Assembly: GCA_001414345.1 (NCBI GenBank)
Contig: LLCB01000146.1
Span: 1-64,000 of the forward strand
Reading direction: 5' to 3'
Length of the DNA stretch: 64,000 bases
Source of the DNA: Hymenoscyphus infarciens
Taxonomy: Eukaryota > Ascomycota > Leotiomycetes > Helotiales > Helotiaceae
In this document: piece after piece, positions 45,303 to 57,925 of the stretch
Layout: every line of letters begins with the position of its first letter
Numbering within the stretch: the stretch's first letter is position 1
Position numbers and translations under genes: made by a program
The notes under the pieces: model-generated
Told to the model about the DNA's origin: nothing
The model's database searches: none
What the model saw: the letters and a program-made list of their open reading frames with translations, nothing else

Positions 45303-48228
45303 TCAACCATAAATACAATCAAAATCCCTTCCAAACATCTTCTCCAACCCCTCCCTCATCTCGAAAACTGCCTCTCCCCTCTCCATCTTCCTCATCGTCC
45401 CAAATCGGAAGCTAGACGCCGTCCCTTGCGTATTCAACTCCTCCATATCCCGCACCCGCTCCAACACCGCAGCCTGCTGATTCTTCGCGCCCTGCCACAA
45501 CATGGCCAATTCCGCGAGCACACTCTGCGCTCCACTAAATCTCGCCAATCGCCCCGAAACTTCCGATAGTGCGAACCTCGCAGAGAGGATATCGATAGCA
45601 GAGACGATTGCATAACCGACCAAAGGCGATGAAAGTTGACCATGGGTGTGGTGGTTGTAAGAGACTGGGCTGGAAGGCACCGATGAGCGGGAAGCAACAA
45701 GGGTATCAGCCATGCTCAAAAGTGCCCGGGCGTGATGCTCGGCGGCTGCGACGTGGTGGTGGTGCTGCGCGGCGTTGAGGTTGGAAATCTGAACATAGCG
45801 ATTCAGCTTCATGGCGATTATGTGGTATAGAGTGTGCATGGTAAAGAAAATGTGATTCTCCGTCATCTTTCGGGCATTTTCGGCGGAGAATGCAAATGAC
45901 GCTGGCAATGAGGCGTTCCATGCAAGTAAACGTCTGGAAGTCGCTTCGTAAAATGCACCGAACGAGGCGCTCGTCGCAGGAGCCCGTCGTTGGGAACTGC
46001 GGTTGATGTTGGCCATGACATCCCCCCAAATCGTAGCAATATTAATAAGATAGCCCATCGGTCCAATTGTCCATTTCGAGCTTGGAACTGTTGGAGTGGA
46101 GACATCGTAAAACGGATTTTGAGCGTCGATTTGTCTCTCGAAGCTATTATCATCACAAGGGAGCCGGAGGAAGATGTCTTCGCCGTTGAGCATGTTGGGT
46201 TGGCCGGAGCAGAATCCCGTGAACCTATCCATCAACCAACAAGACCAAAATGTTCTTCGCCTGCACTCCGCAAATCCATGGCGACTGAGGGCGTATGGGA
46301 ATGTCTGTAAATAAGCATCATTGATATTCTCCATCTCCACATTTAACTTCAACCCACTTGCAGCTCTCAGAGCCGAACCGCAGAAGTCCCAAGCATCATT
46401 CGAATTGCTGATAGCAAAGTAATACAAGGATAACAAGAGTCGTGCTTGAACAAGCTGGAAGGTGAATGGCCGGTTTTCACAGGCGTACCGAGAGATGGAC
46501 ATATATTGAGTATGGAGTGCCTTGTGGTCCGGTCTTTTTGAGAAGAGAGCACTAATTGCAAGAACACTGTACACGAGCATCAAATCGTCCAACGACTTCT
46601 CGCTTCCGGAAAGCATCCAGGAGCGGAAAGCACCATGTGGGAACATTGACGAAACTGTTTCTGGAACATGTCTGAAAAAGATACCCACCAAATCGCTGAC
46701 CATAGATGGGTGGGTATTGGCAGGGTTTACTTGCCATTGCCGAAATAGGTCATGGTTTAATTGGGGTGGGCTGGCTGGTTCATGGTAATTTGCTGTTGGT
46801 GATGGCGCCTCGCGAACTGAAGGCCGAGGAGATCCTTCGGATGGAACGGGAGTAAAGTGGTTATAAGCTGTTCGTTGTCGTTTCGATGGGTGAGCTTCTG
46901 GTTCGGGTGATTGGTGTAACATATGTCGAGGAGAAATAGGTTCACTCTCACGGCCACCATTGAACGAATCTCCATCAGCCCTTGAAGAGGAAGGTCTTGA
47001 TATGAGATCTTCAGGATCAGCAGGTGGTGTATCTGGGGATCCTTGGCCGCCTCGAGGCCTAGAAATCATTGTTAGTTGAAGTGTCTTCCCAGAAAATTTT
47101 TAAGACACTGGCTACGTACGCATTCTTGAACTTGCAAACTCTCCCAAACTTTTCGCATTGAACACAGCGAGGATAGTCTGGGTCACACTTGATCTTCTTC
47201 TCTCTGCAAGTTATACATGCAATTGCGAGCCTTTTTCTTGGCTTCCCAGCTTTCGTTACACCCCAGTGAGCGTTGACGGCTTCACCGTCAATCATTATCT
47301 TGCAATGCGTGCCATCATCATAAAAGTAGCACATCCCTTCACCAGCAACCTCGGCTTGTCGCACAAAACGAGGTAAGAACTGGGTTCCAGTCCAAATCTT
47401 TGGCCCTAAACCATCTTTCGAGGTTGCTACTTCACCGATAACTGTGCTCGCTGGTGTTGATGGGAAACTCGGAGTAGCTGGGACACTGTGTGGTGCATCT
47501 CTGTACGTGGTCCTTATTTCGTCAGACCTATGTGGAGTCCTGTCTGCATGGTTTCTAAAGGATGAAGAAGTGTCTCTGGAGAAATACTCTGGTCGATTAG
47601 GTTGGTTACGAGGAGACCAGGCGGAGACCGGAGGTCCTTGTGGCCTTGAGGCATCTGTAGGAAAACGGTCAAAAAGGGGAGATTCTGGTTTTATAACTGT
47701 TTGGCTTGGTGGTGGAGGTGGTGGAATCGCGGTCCTTTCCACCCGCGGCTCTGGTCTTGACTGAAATGTATGCTGTTGGGCTGGTCGTTGAAAGTACAAT
47801 GATCCATCTGGAAAGGGTCGTTCTGGGTGAACTGGTGTCGCTGGATGTCTAGCAACAAGAGGAGAGGCAGAAGGAAATACTGGGCTTTGACGATCTGAAT
47901 ATGGAGATTGGGCAGGTCTAGCTGGAGGTCCAGATTGATGTGGCGTGGAGCCAAAGAGGCTGCTCAACGAAGGGAGTTGCTCTCGACTGGCTTTTTGAGG
48001 AATTTCTGGACGAGTGGAATACATCTCTGTGGTCCGAGATCCTCTGCTCACGTCCGACACAGGCGAATGTGAGGGGCTCCAACTTATCTCCCCCTTTCTC
48101 TCAGATTGGGATAAGTTTGCGTCTGGTTTGTTTGACTCTCGTGGATAATACCGTGGTTGCTGCCTCTCGTAGGATGCTGGGCGCTCATGTAGAGAGGCAA
48201 TGAATGGTTGTGTGTAAATTTGGGTCAT
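45303..48228 (-). CDS. Zn2Cys6 transcription factor with fungal-specific middle domain, 954 aa
   Basis: Exon 1 is 48228-47120 and exon 2 is 47058-45303; the 61-nt intron (GTACGT, CTAAC, CTAG; phase 2) joins KFKNA to PRGGQG right after the zinc cluster. Residues 1-260 are Pro/Ser-rich with a PPPPPP run. A conserved-looking block (GTQFLPRFVRQAEVAGEGM) precedes the binuclear cluster at about 338-365: CITCREKKIKC DPDYPRCVQC EKFGRVC, with the six Cys in CX2CX6CX6CX2CX6C spacing. The fungal-specific TF domain lies at about 480-800 (SDLVGIFFRHV, RRRTFWSCWLMDRF, GEDIFLRLPCDD). The cluster sits mid-protein, not at the N-terminus. The start at 48228 (MTQIYTQPF) is chosen; the in-frame ATG at 48345 is also possible. 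The target genes are unknown, and it is 11 kb from the metabolite cluster, so no link is claimed. Confidence 0.88.
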
Positions 48229-51200
48229 GTTCGAGTTTGGTGGATGATATCCAAACGTTTGAACTATCTCTAGATCCGGAAAGAGAACATACAGTCGGGT
48301 GTTGCAAGTAACTATGTAGGACCCGGAGAAGGTCGCTGGATTCAAGAGGCGGACGCACTCAGCTGACTGTCAACCCAAGGCCTGGTTAACCTTGTAGTAT
48401 AATGTGGCGTTTGGGGCGATTCGCGTGGCGGGGTTCAGTGTGGTCAAAGTAAGTCCTTAGAGGCTCTCGTGGTAATCAACTAGAAGGCGTGATGGGAAGT
48501 ATGCACAAGAGATGTGACGGTTTTGGGTGCGGTGATGAATGTGGTTGTTGGTGGAGGGGAATGAATATCACTGGACTGACGAACACTGATGCTGATGGCG
48601 GGATGATGAGAGGAAGACATGCTGCTGTGTATCTACCTAGCTTCTCCATAAAAGCTGTAGTCCGGTCAAGGGTCTCTCGGTCGGTGGTCCTGAGGGAGAG
48701 CAAATACAAGGGTGGCATTTCGGTAGTGGGAGGAGACGGGAAAAGTGGCTCATGCATCGGTGATGTCTGAGGGCCAGAGCGTGTTCATGACGCTAACGAT
48801 ACTGGGAGCAAGCTAGCCTTGACGGGGTAATAAGTATCCGCAGTCCAATGAGCTGGAAACCGAAGCTGGATGGCACGCAGTAGCATTTACCGCGTGCTTT
48901 TTATCTTTTATCTTACCAGCCGCTGATAAGTACAGGTACATGGCAGCCATGCGTGAAAGGAAAGAGAAAGAGAAAGAAACTCGGGAGGAAGGGACAGTGT
49001 GTGACAGATTGTGTGTGGATGGGATGGCTGGCGACTGTGTGGCAGAAAAGAGCAGATGAGCAAGGGCAAGCGAACAGGGGTAAGGAGGAAAGGGGGCCCT
49101 GGTGTGTGCAGGACGTGGTGGACTGGCTGAAGGACCACAGTAGTTGATGGGACCGGGGGCTGTTTGGGAGTTGGTAATCGAAGCTCGTAGGCGAAGGCGC
49201 CACTGACATCGTACTGGTATCGGTAGTATAAGAGGCTAACGGGTACGGTGCACATGGGAAAGTAATCAAAATATACTGTAGGAAATCCATTCCAAAAATT
49301 CCCTTCAGAACGAATCACGAAAGTTTTACCTTTTCTTGAGCCTTCGGCTACTTCCACGGGACTCGGGACGATCAATGGCTCTCACTTTTGTCCACCGTGG
49401 ATTCTGGAGATCTCTGCCATCGTCTCGACGTTCGCAAGTTTGCCATTTTCGAGGTTATGCCCGATGAGAAGCCATCACAAAGCAGCCATGATCCCTCGAT
49501 TCCCATCAATCACTACGCCTAATGTGGTAATTTGACGACATTATCCGTACCGAGTACGCTTGAAGGACAATGATTCGAGCTCTCCCGTGTCTGGTACCCT
49601 GTAAAGTGTGGCCGCTGGGTCCTTGTCTGCAACGTGTGGAACCTGTGGGGTAAGATTGAGGAGGCGCGTGGAGTTCGATCTGACACCTTCACCACAAGCA
49701 GTAGACAACACAAGTAGTTCGGACTCGGACAGCTAGTAAAGAACTGTTCGTTACTCGAGCAGTTGTAGGTTTAGCGCACCGCTCAAACCTCTCCATATGG
49801 AACCAAACATGGAAACACTTCAGAAAGTGGCAGACTCTCGTACAGCATATATCCCTCGAGCCATCGAAGCCGCCGGACAAAGCCATGGAGAAGGAGGACT
49901 GGATAACCATTGAGATTGCGGCTCGGCGAGAAAACAACGTAATTCCGCAGAGGCGCGATTGAATAAATATTTGGACTTGGAATAGTCTCTAGTAATCGGC
50001 GATTACTGCATTTCGCTCTTCAGCGACCGAGTTCGTCATGGGATAATGGCCTTGGTTTCGAATTGAATCTGATTTTATCATTCAACTCCAAATCAAAGCA
50101 TTCCCAGAAACCCGGCGCAAGACCCTGACAATAACAACAATGTTAACTAATAACCACCCCCTGCGCGAGACAGAGGGTTGACGGGAAACGTGTGAGCTTC
50201 CCACCTTTTCCCAATTTTATCCACCCTAACAAGCCTGTCAAGCCTCTCCGAGATCAACCGACAAAAATAGGCCTTGGGCGTACTCGTAAGCCCTTGAAAG
50301 GGCCCCATCGTGCCCCATGCTCGTGGTCACCAAGCACCGGGATCATGGATTCAACGATCTCTTGGGCATGGGTCGAGCCCTTCTGTGGTCGAGATGCCCA
50401 ACTCCCTGTTGGATGTTGGATGGAGCAAAAGTTAGTCCCATCTGAGCATCTCCAATCGCCCCATCGTGAATAGCGGGAGTCTGTGAACCTCCTCCGTGCA
50501 ATGCTGACGGGACAAGTGCCGCGCTAGTCTACTCGAGCACTTGCGATGAGCAACTTGTCTCAGCCAACACTAAATCTCGCAACATGCCAATCTCGGAAGG
50601 TCTGGTCGCCTAGAAGAAACTCTGTTCCACGGTCCGTGAGTTCCACGTCCACACGAAGCTTTTCCTTTTGGGGTGATCAGTGATGACCATCCTCAAAGTG
50701 CCCGAGGTGAAAGACTAAAAGGTGGTGATAACGGGCCGTGGTGGACGATGCCGTCCGTTACTATGTGGACCTTACTGTTGAACCGGGCGATCGATTAGGA
50801 GTAAATGTCGGTTCTAGGAAAACTTGCGAGTTTGGGGAAAGCATACTAGTAGACTTAATCCACTATCACTATAAGTTTCAACTCAGGAGTCAAGTCCTCG
50901 AGATCTCATAATGATCTTGACACCGTCTGCTGTGAGTGATTCCGACGACGCAACGTAGGATGCGATTTGCAAATCGACACGAGTCGGAAACTTGAGTGCT
51001 GCGAGTGCAGTCCCGCCAGACTGGATCTGGGTCGATGAAGCAGAGGGAAACTGGTGGCAGACTAAAATCATAGACGGGCTGGTGTACTACCTAGCTAGCT
51101 ACCGCGAGCTTCCAATTGCCGTCCTGGCTAATGATTCCGCCGATGCCTCGATAAATATTCGCAGAAATGCCTCCGTGATGTTCCGGTTTGGGTAAGGGGT

Positions 51201-52985
51201 TTTGGTTGTTTTTTGGGGGGGCTGCAGACAACAATTCTTCCGCGAAAGAGCGTCCGCCATTCCAACGTAACCACTGTGTCGGGTTCTGGAACTTGTGCGT
51301 ATATAGAAGTACCACCAATGCCGACTGGAATAATACTCCGCCTGGGTTGGACTTGCTCTCAACTTGGCCTTGGATTCGGGTTGGGGACGCCTCAAGGGGA
51401 CCACCGAGGTAATGCTGGTAATGCTGGGTATTATTGAATCCGCTTTTGCATCGCGAGTCTCAACTTGGATGAGGATGTCTAGAGTGGTGGACCGTCACAC
51501 CGCAGCATACAACTCACCAAGCTTGGGGTGGCGTTGCTGGAGAGTACCTCAAAATGAGGTCGTAGCTGGATCTTATCGCAGATGTGGCGATGGCATCCCA
51601 AGAAGTCTTGACACTGCCAGCGAAGAACCTCTCAGGACGCTCAATCGGGTTAACTCTGCGGGACTTGACACCAGATGGGGTCTCCAGAGTTATCCCGTAG
51701 CATGAAATGAAGCCGTATCTGCTTACAGCTTAGATCGGGCACAATTCGGTGTGGTGGATCTCCTCTGGGGGATGGTGGTGGTGGTGATGGTGGTGGTGGT
51801 GGTGGTGTTGACTGTGAGATTTCGACCCCTCTTGAGAAAGTTCTCCACGGAGGGCCACGCGGTCGTGCCTCATCTCCGTTACAGCCTCAGGCAGCAACTC
51901 TCCAGTCCTCCTTCGGTACGCGTACTAGTACTGGTCAACCATATCCCTTCCATTCTCTGATCTCACGACCATCATTATCCTAGGAGGATTCGCGTCTTCA
52001 TCGCATCGGTCACACCAGTCATGCCTCCGTAAACAAAACCCCGCAGACGGGCCGTTGATAGAGGGTTGTTTGAGAATCGAAATCGAAATCGAACAGGCGA
52101 AGGCGCCGCGGCCGGACTCTCAGTATGTCACGGCACAACACCATCGCCAGCCGCAGACGGCCAACGATGGAATGCCCTGCCCGTCTCTGCAGTTGCAGTC
52201 GTCCATCCTCCTGGACCGAGCCCGTGGACTAATCCAGCATCGTCCAAAGGAATCGAGTTATCAAAGCCAGACTCCTCAAACTCAACTCCAGTCAACCATG
52301 TTACCCCAGCTTGAAAAGCCGCTCGATTATCGATAAGATCGCCTTTTCCGCCGTTTCGTAATCCGCTCCGATCCAGATGCCGTTAATTAGGAAAATATAC
52401 CGAACCAGGTATGGTACTTATGGCATCCAGGGGAATTCAGGATCCGTGCAGAAGAAGACTCCTCGGCGGCCTCTGGAACCGTGCCTCTTCTCTGCAGGAA
52501 CAAGCGCCAAAAACATATGGCACCCTGCCATGCCGCGTGCCGAATCTACTATTAGTGGTCATCAACCAGACTTGAACCGGTTTAAGTCTGGTAAATATGC
52601 TTTCGGGTGCTAAGAGGAAAAAAAGGTTGTTTTCCAGAATGCCCCAAGACTTGGTGCCGTCGGAGCTACTTGCCGAGCAAACCGCCACGAGGACGAGTAA
52701 CTACCGCTCCTTGCGCTCATTGCCCGTATTTACTAGTACCCTCAACGCTCTGCTGGGAATCCCGACATGAGGGACGTGGAGGAAATAATAGATTTCCAGA
52801 ATCACAAAAGGAATCCTCCCGCGTACTTGCTTCAAAGGTTCAACATGGAAAGATGATGCTTGATCACAAAAAATCCTCTTGACGAGAAGGATAAGCCCAC
52901 AAGACCGATAGCCTATAGGAGATTCGGGTGTTAGAGTCTGCGGCGGGAATATGATATATCATACTTATCATCTTGTCATTTTCGC
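48229..52985. other. Long upstream region of the transcription factor, no gene seen
   Basis: About 4.8 kb of normal composition without a credible protein. Open frames up to 155 codons at 48908-49375 are low-complexity and overlap on the same strand. A GGT/GGTGAT repeat lies at about 51771-51815. It could contain a long 5' leader or non-coding transcripts of the regulator, but the sequence alone does not show it. Confidence 0.4.
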
Positions 52986-53086
52986 ACTACTATCCCCCCC
53001 CCTTTAACTGTCTGTAGACGCACAGACATTCTCACAATCAAGCTACCCTTGCACATGACAGACAGTTAAGGGGGGGAGTAGTACCG
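52986..53086. mobile_element. Poly-C-bordered miniature inverted-repeat element, copy 2
   Basis: The left arm ACTACTAT + C9 + TTTAACTGTCTGT (ending about 53015) is mirrored by ACAGACAGTTAA + G7 + AGTAGTAC (about 53059-53085). The arrangement (TACTA, C-run, T/A-rich block, TGT) matches the element at 23868-23962. Confidence 0.6.
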
Positions 53087-53577
53087 GACATCAACCTCAA
53101 ACCATCATCCTCTCGCTTATTTTATCGCCGCGGTTTTTATTGTTTTTCCCATTTCTTTTCATGCCAACCAACGAATGCTCCCCACGGTCGAGCAATTTGA
53201 TGCACCGGCAGATACATCTACAGGGGCCGCTCAACGTTCGCAACATCAAAATATTGGCTCCGGGCGAAGCGGCTCTTTACACTTTTCGAATTGAAACTAA
53301 TAGACTCAAAACTCCAGATATCCATATTGTGCATGCGACAACGATCCCCTATCGCAGTTAGCAATGACCCTTCAATGTGTTGCAGCTAGTTTTACAACTC
53401 ATAGTCATTTATTTTAATGTTTTGAATCTGTTAGCATGATTCCGATTCTTCAGCTATTCTATCCTCTGTATGTTGGTGGATCCGACGATTATCAACAATA
53501 TTCAAACCAAATATTTATGTTTTCATCAGCCGCGCCATCTCTTCCGATTTCCTCATATTGGTATATGAGCCTATATA
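53087..53577. other. Intergenic, nothing seen
   Basis: No open frame of interest, no repeat noticed. Confidence 0.45.
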
Positions 53578-53737
53578 AAGGGGGTGGAAGCTTCGTCCCC
53601 TAATGTTTTAGGGCCATATGATCGCTGGCCCACCAAAAATAGGGCCATTTGACGAATTAAAGCATCGGAACCACTCGCTAGTGGCCTATTGTAGGCCATG
53701 CCATAAAACGATTAGGGGCGATTGCTTCCACCCCCTT
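53578..53737. mobile_element. 160-bp MITE with TA target duplication
   Basis: Termini are AAGGGGGTGGAAGC at the left and GCTTCCACCCCCTT at the right, flanked by TA on both sides (53576-53577 and 53738-53739). Complementarity continues inward (CCCCTAAT, GTTTTA, GGCC blocks) for about 55 bp per arm. The TA duplication and GGGGG-type ends suggest a Tc1/mariner-like non-autonomous element. No coding capacity. Confidence 0.65.
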
Positions 53738-53739
53738 TA

Positions 53740-56700
53740 CCAAGGCGTCAAACTGGTTTTGCTGCAGAAGCAATCCAAACCATGTTCCAGTGGCTGCCTC
53801 CTATTGGCTCATTTACGAAGCACGCCTACGCCTGCCGATTTCCCGCCGCATGCAAGGAATCCTAAGAATAGACCGTATATCAAGGACGAAATATGATTTT
53901 CGCACACAAAACGTATTCCCGGATAATGGGTAAATCTGAGTGTCGAAGCAAATTCGCAACCGCCATTTCCATACACCCTACACCACTACAAATGCAGGCG
54001 GAATCTGGCGAGCGGCATCTGTATTTTTCCCAATCGAATCGGATAATCCCCTTTAAATTATGCTGCTAAGTTAATGTTACTCTTCTTCAATTCATAACAA
54101 TTAAAGTATTTAAAGTTCTGACCATTGTTGAGCAGGGTACCAAGCAGAGAAGCTTCCAACGAAGGGGTCTTGAACTTTCTCGTCTATTATTCCCCCAAGA
54201 AGAAGCTGTTGATGATCCACCGGCTGCTACTGTAGCGGCAAAGTCTCCGAGTTGTGACCCATGTGTAACGCCTGGGGTATCGTGAGCACTACCGAGGAGA
54301 AAGTGAGTGAGAGGACCCAGGAATTGCCGTGATTCGTTCATTTGACTCTGTCGCCAACGTCGCAATCGAAATCCCGATGCGCGGGGAATCAGAGGGGGAA
54401 CGGATATCGAAAGTCTTGGTTTTTTTTTCTACGTCTCATTATTGACAACACCACCTGCCTCGGGTGAACAGTGGACTGAAAATTTTCGGTCCTTGTCGGT
54501 CGCTTTGGTGTTGGTTGGTGTTGGTATTGGTGTCGATGTTTCGTTAGGCAGAAGATAACTCCACAGAAGGCCGATGAGGAGGATGGTTACTTCGATGACT
54601 GCATGCATACACGAACTTTACTCAACTCGACGGCACATGGCTCCGTACTGACACTGTCTTTTGAGAATTCGATACTGTACTAGACTTTGATCGGAGTTTA
54701 TCCGTCCACACAAGCTCTTTCGTTTATGTTCCGTCGCGACTCGCGAGCCGCTGGAGAAGGTCGCATCTCATCCGATCGCTAGTTGGAATGACAAACGTGG
54801 ATAGCTAGAAGTTCGGAAGTTCGTTGTTGCGTAAGAACCTAGTCAGCCACCTCCTGAGAATACTCTCCCTTCACTCCTTCAGTGGCTTTTCCCACGTTAC
54901 TTAACACCCCAGGAGGCGGCAGGGACAGGGCTCCGTTGGGGAGGTCACGGCTCGTCCGCCATGTCGTGGACAATTGAATCACGGGAAAGAATGCCGAGTG
55001 CAACTTCTTTGGGATCCCCCGGCACGTTCTTGGGTCAACAGTTTGCCCGGGCCGCTGCGATGCCACGTTGTGGATCGAGGATCTGTCGCGGCAAAGCACT
55101 GTAATCCTCAATGCCCACGGTGGCACAGTTCCTTTTGTACCCCCGTACCAACTCCACAAAGGGTTCCACAGGACCACAAGGGAAAAGGGAACATGGGCGA
55201 GGAAGATCACACCACAGGGGGAACTCTCTCTTTTATGACCGCCCCGTTGAGGAGCCGAAGTTTTCCTTCTTCTTTTCCTTCTTGAACAAAAGCTTTCGCA
55301 AGCTCTCCCCTTTGGAGATGGTTGTATCAATATAATATCAATATAAAATCGGGAGCGAGGGGCTGGGGTAGGGTAAGTAAGGTTTTTTGGTGTTTTCGGT
55401 TGGGCAAGTGGCTGACACTGGCAGTAGGCAGGGGTAAGATGGGAATGATGATGCGCACGTTGAATAGATTACTTCCAAATCTATCGAACCCCTCGTCTCA
55501 TAACTCTACATGAATGGCACCGGGCCAGCAATGTTTTTTAATGTAAATAATGCTCACCCGGTCTCTTCATAGTTTATTTCTTTTGGCAATAGCCGCGCAA
55601 GGCGGCAGACAAGGCCCCATTGTCTTTTTTGGCCGGGGTCATGGGAAATCCAGCATGATACGGAAGATGACGACGAAACGGGGGTAATTTTTATTTTTCT
55701 GGCTGTTCTGTTTTCCCGCATTGAGCATTGATCCTTTTGGGGGTTTGAGAGATGTACGAGATGGGTACGGAGCACGGAGTGTACAGTACGGAGGTATGTA
55801 CGGATTGAATGATCATGATCTGATAATGAGTTTTTTGATGGTCGACTGCATGCATTGCCTAAATCTGTTCATGGTTCGTCTGATGTCTTGCTTGACGATT
55901 TGGTTGGTTTTCCCACGTACAATTCTTTCTGCAGCAGTTGCTCGCATTCTTCTTTTCCCAATGGGGTAAGATACGATTGCGCAATATGGTTTCGCCGGTT
56001 TCGGCTGTTTGGGAATTTCGATAGGGCATCAGAAATGGTTAACGGTTGGTCTTGTCGGTGGCGTTCGCTGACGAAATGGGATAAGCATGCATGGGAGTTG
56101 TTTGATGTAACTGCCTTCATTTACGTACTTTTTTTTGACTTGGGAGGTTCAAGATGGTACTTTGATGATTTTTGGTGGCAAACGCGGATGAGGTTTGGCT
56201 TGGGAGATATGGGTTCTCTCGTATTTTCCGAGGTGTGCTTGTGTGTATATATGGGTTTCTATATGGTGGAAAATCAATTGGGGGTTTTTGAAGGGGATCT
56301 CTTGGAATTTGTGGTTTTGCTGTTGCCTGGTGGTGAGTACCTTCGTCAGGTGAAATGAGTATGGTTGATGATGATGACAAGAAGTATTGGTAATATTAGA
56401 TGGTATGATTTCTCTTTTTGTTTGGTCTTTTTGGTCTTGTTTTCCTCGGGTATCATGTCTTTCCTCTTTCGAAAATTTCCACGATCATGCGTCAAGTGAT
56501 GCTGGACTTCCGGGAGTTGCGACGTCTTCCAAAGAAGATTGGCCTTACAAAAAGCCAGATTACATTCAAGTTCAATTAGCCCGGCACTCAAGGGCGAGAT
56601 GTCTCCCAAGCCCAGACTATGGCCGCTATATTGGATTTGAAGGTTTCGGATAAAGATAAGCTGCGGAAGATTCATTGCAATTAGACAACGTCCAAAGGCT

Positions 56701-56984
56701 TAGGAGTGCATAGGATGTTGGACATTTCGAAAGCGCTAGTGAGGAAATTCCATGGCGGACAACGCGTAGGCCAAAAGATTGCTGTGTTTTTCATTACTTA
56801 CATTCAATAAAAGCTAGTTGTTTTCATTGAAATGCCTTCTGTAACGCTGTGCAGAGATTCATATCCTTTTACTTTTCCATGCTGGTCCTTCTTCTCAACT
56901 TTGTAAAGCATTCCTAGCTCTACGACACAGAGCATTATCCATTTCACCCATCTAGAAACCCGATACCCATTCCAATCCACAAAA
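53740..56984. other. Intergenic, nothing convincing seen
   Basis: About 3.2 kb. Open frames at 54839-55330 (minus, 163 codons) and 55855-56358 (plus, 167 codons) overlap others and look non-coding. Repeated TACGGAG motifs occur at about 55767-55801. Confidence 0.4.
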
Positions 56985-57925
56985 CTAAGAAACGCTCAAC
57001 GCTTGCTCGATGATGTTAATGCATGCTTTTATATGTTCCATCCAGTTGTGATCTCCACTAACCATTTGGTCAGCGTGGATTGCGAACACCTGTTCATTCA
57101 AAAGCTTCAGTGACGTTACATCAAGGCAAATCCCAATTAACGTCATGATGTCTTGTAGAGACGCATGAGTTGTAACTCCCCCATGCGGTTCCCTCGGTGC
57201 TTTTCCCTGTCTCTCCAGATATTATACAATTTCTAGAAGAGCATCGCGCAGTCCCGAAAGAAGGGGCGTGAATTCCACCGGACCATCTTGTAATTTGGAC
57301 GTCGCCCGTTGGCTTGTAAGTTCGGTGTTCTCGTTGGAGATTTCGATGTCCCGAAGGATTTTTGGAACGACCTTGTCCATTTCTTCCTCATTCATTTCAG
57401 CACTAGCTCTGTCGTGGGTCCAGGGCAAAAATGCCCCGAAGCTTCCATAAGGATGTTTACCCCCCAAATCCAATTTTTCGAGGGAATTCCGCAATTTCGA
57501 GCTCTGGCATGTTGGGATATATGATCTATTCTCAATTAGAAAGGCTGATAGGCACAACATGTTTAAGAATATGTACCTTGATTGTCTCCTTTAAACTTGA
57601 TTGCATCGTCCTTGGTAAATCCCTCATTTCATAAAACGCCGCAATTGCCTCGTCACCAGGTTTGTTTGCTAGATCTGGGATCATGCGTTCTAGTGTTTTC
57701 TGTAGAGCTTCCATGGCAGCCCCCTTCCTGGGCACTTGGAAGAGTGAAAACTGCATCAACAACAGGTTCGCCTCATTGGTCGTAGGAGAAACTTCTAGAG
57801 AATTAGGCGTCTTTGAAATTGAGATTATCGCTCTTTGAGGGTGTTGCTTGTGCGTTGCAGCCATCGTCTTGCACACAACATATCCAAGCAGCGAAGCTGA
57901 GCCATAAGAAGTAGAATTTCTCCAT
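56985..57925 (-). pseudogene. Broken gene for a secreted protein (frameshift and nonsense mutation)
   Basis: A signal-peptide-like start (MEKFYFLWLSFAAWICCVQ, from 57925) runs to NAQATPSKSDNLNFKDA and stops. A protein-like frame continues in another phase from about 57870 (SLEVSPTTNEANLLLMQFSL ... DEAIAAFYEMRDLPRTMQ ... KETIK). A likely 46-nt intron (GTACAT to TTGAG, about 57577-57532) joins in frame to NRSYIPTCQSSKLRNSLEKL, which runs to TAA at 57224-57222. After that stop the same frame stays open for 78 codons (YLERQGKAPREPHGG ... LLNEQVFAIHADQM ... INIIEQALSVS) to TAG at 56987-56985. Two breaks, one consistent with CAA-to-TAA, argue for a pseudogene. The helical pattern is like fungal cell-surface or secreted proteins, but I cannot name a family. 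A missed intron could explain the first break. Confidence 0.55.

Noticed and set aside
48229..48345. In-frame upstream ATG extending the transcription factor by 39 residues
   Set aside because: The extension looks like leader sequence; kept only as an alternative start.
54839..55330. 163-codon open frame on the minus strand
   Set aside because: Plus-strand frames of similar length overlap it; no domain or signal peptide.
55855..56358. 167-codon open frame on the plus strand with Trp/Phe-rich segments
   Set aside because: Overlaps minus-strand frames; composition reflects GT-rich DNA; no recognisable motif.
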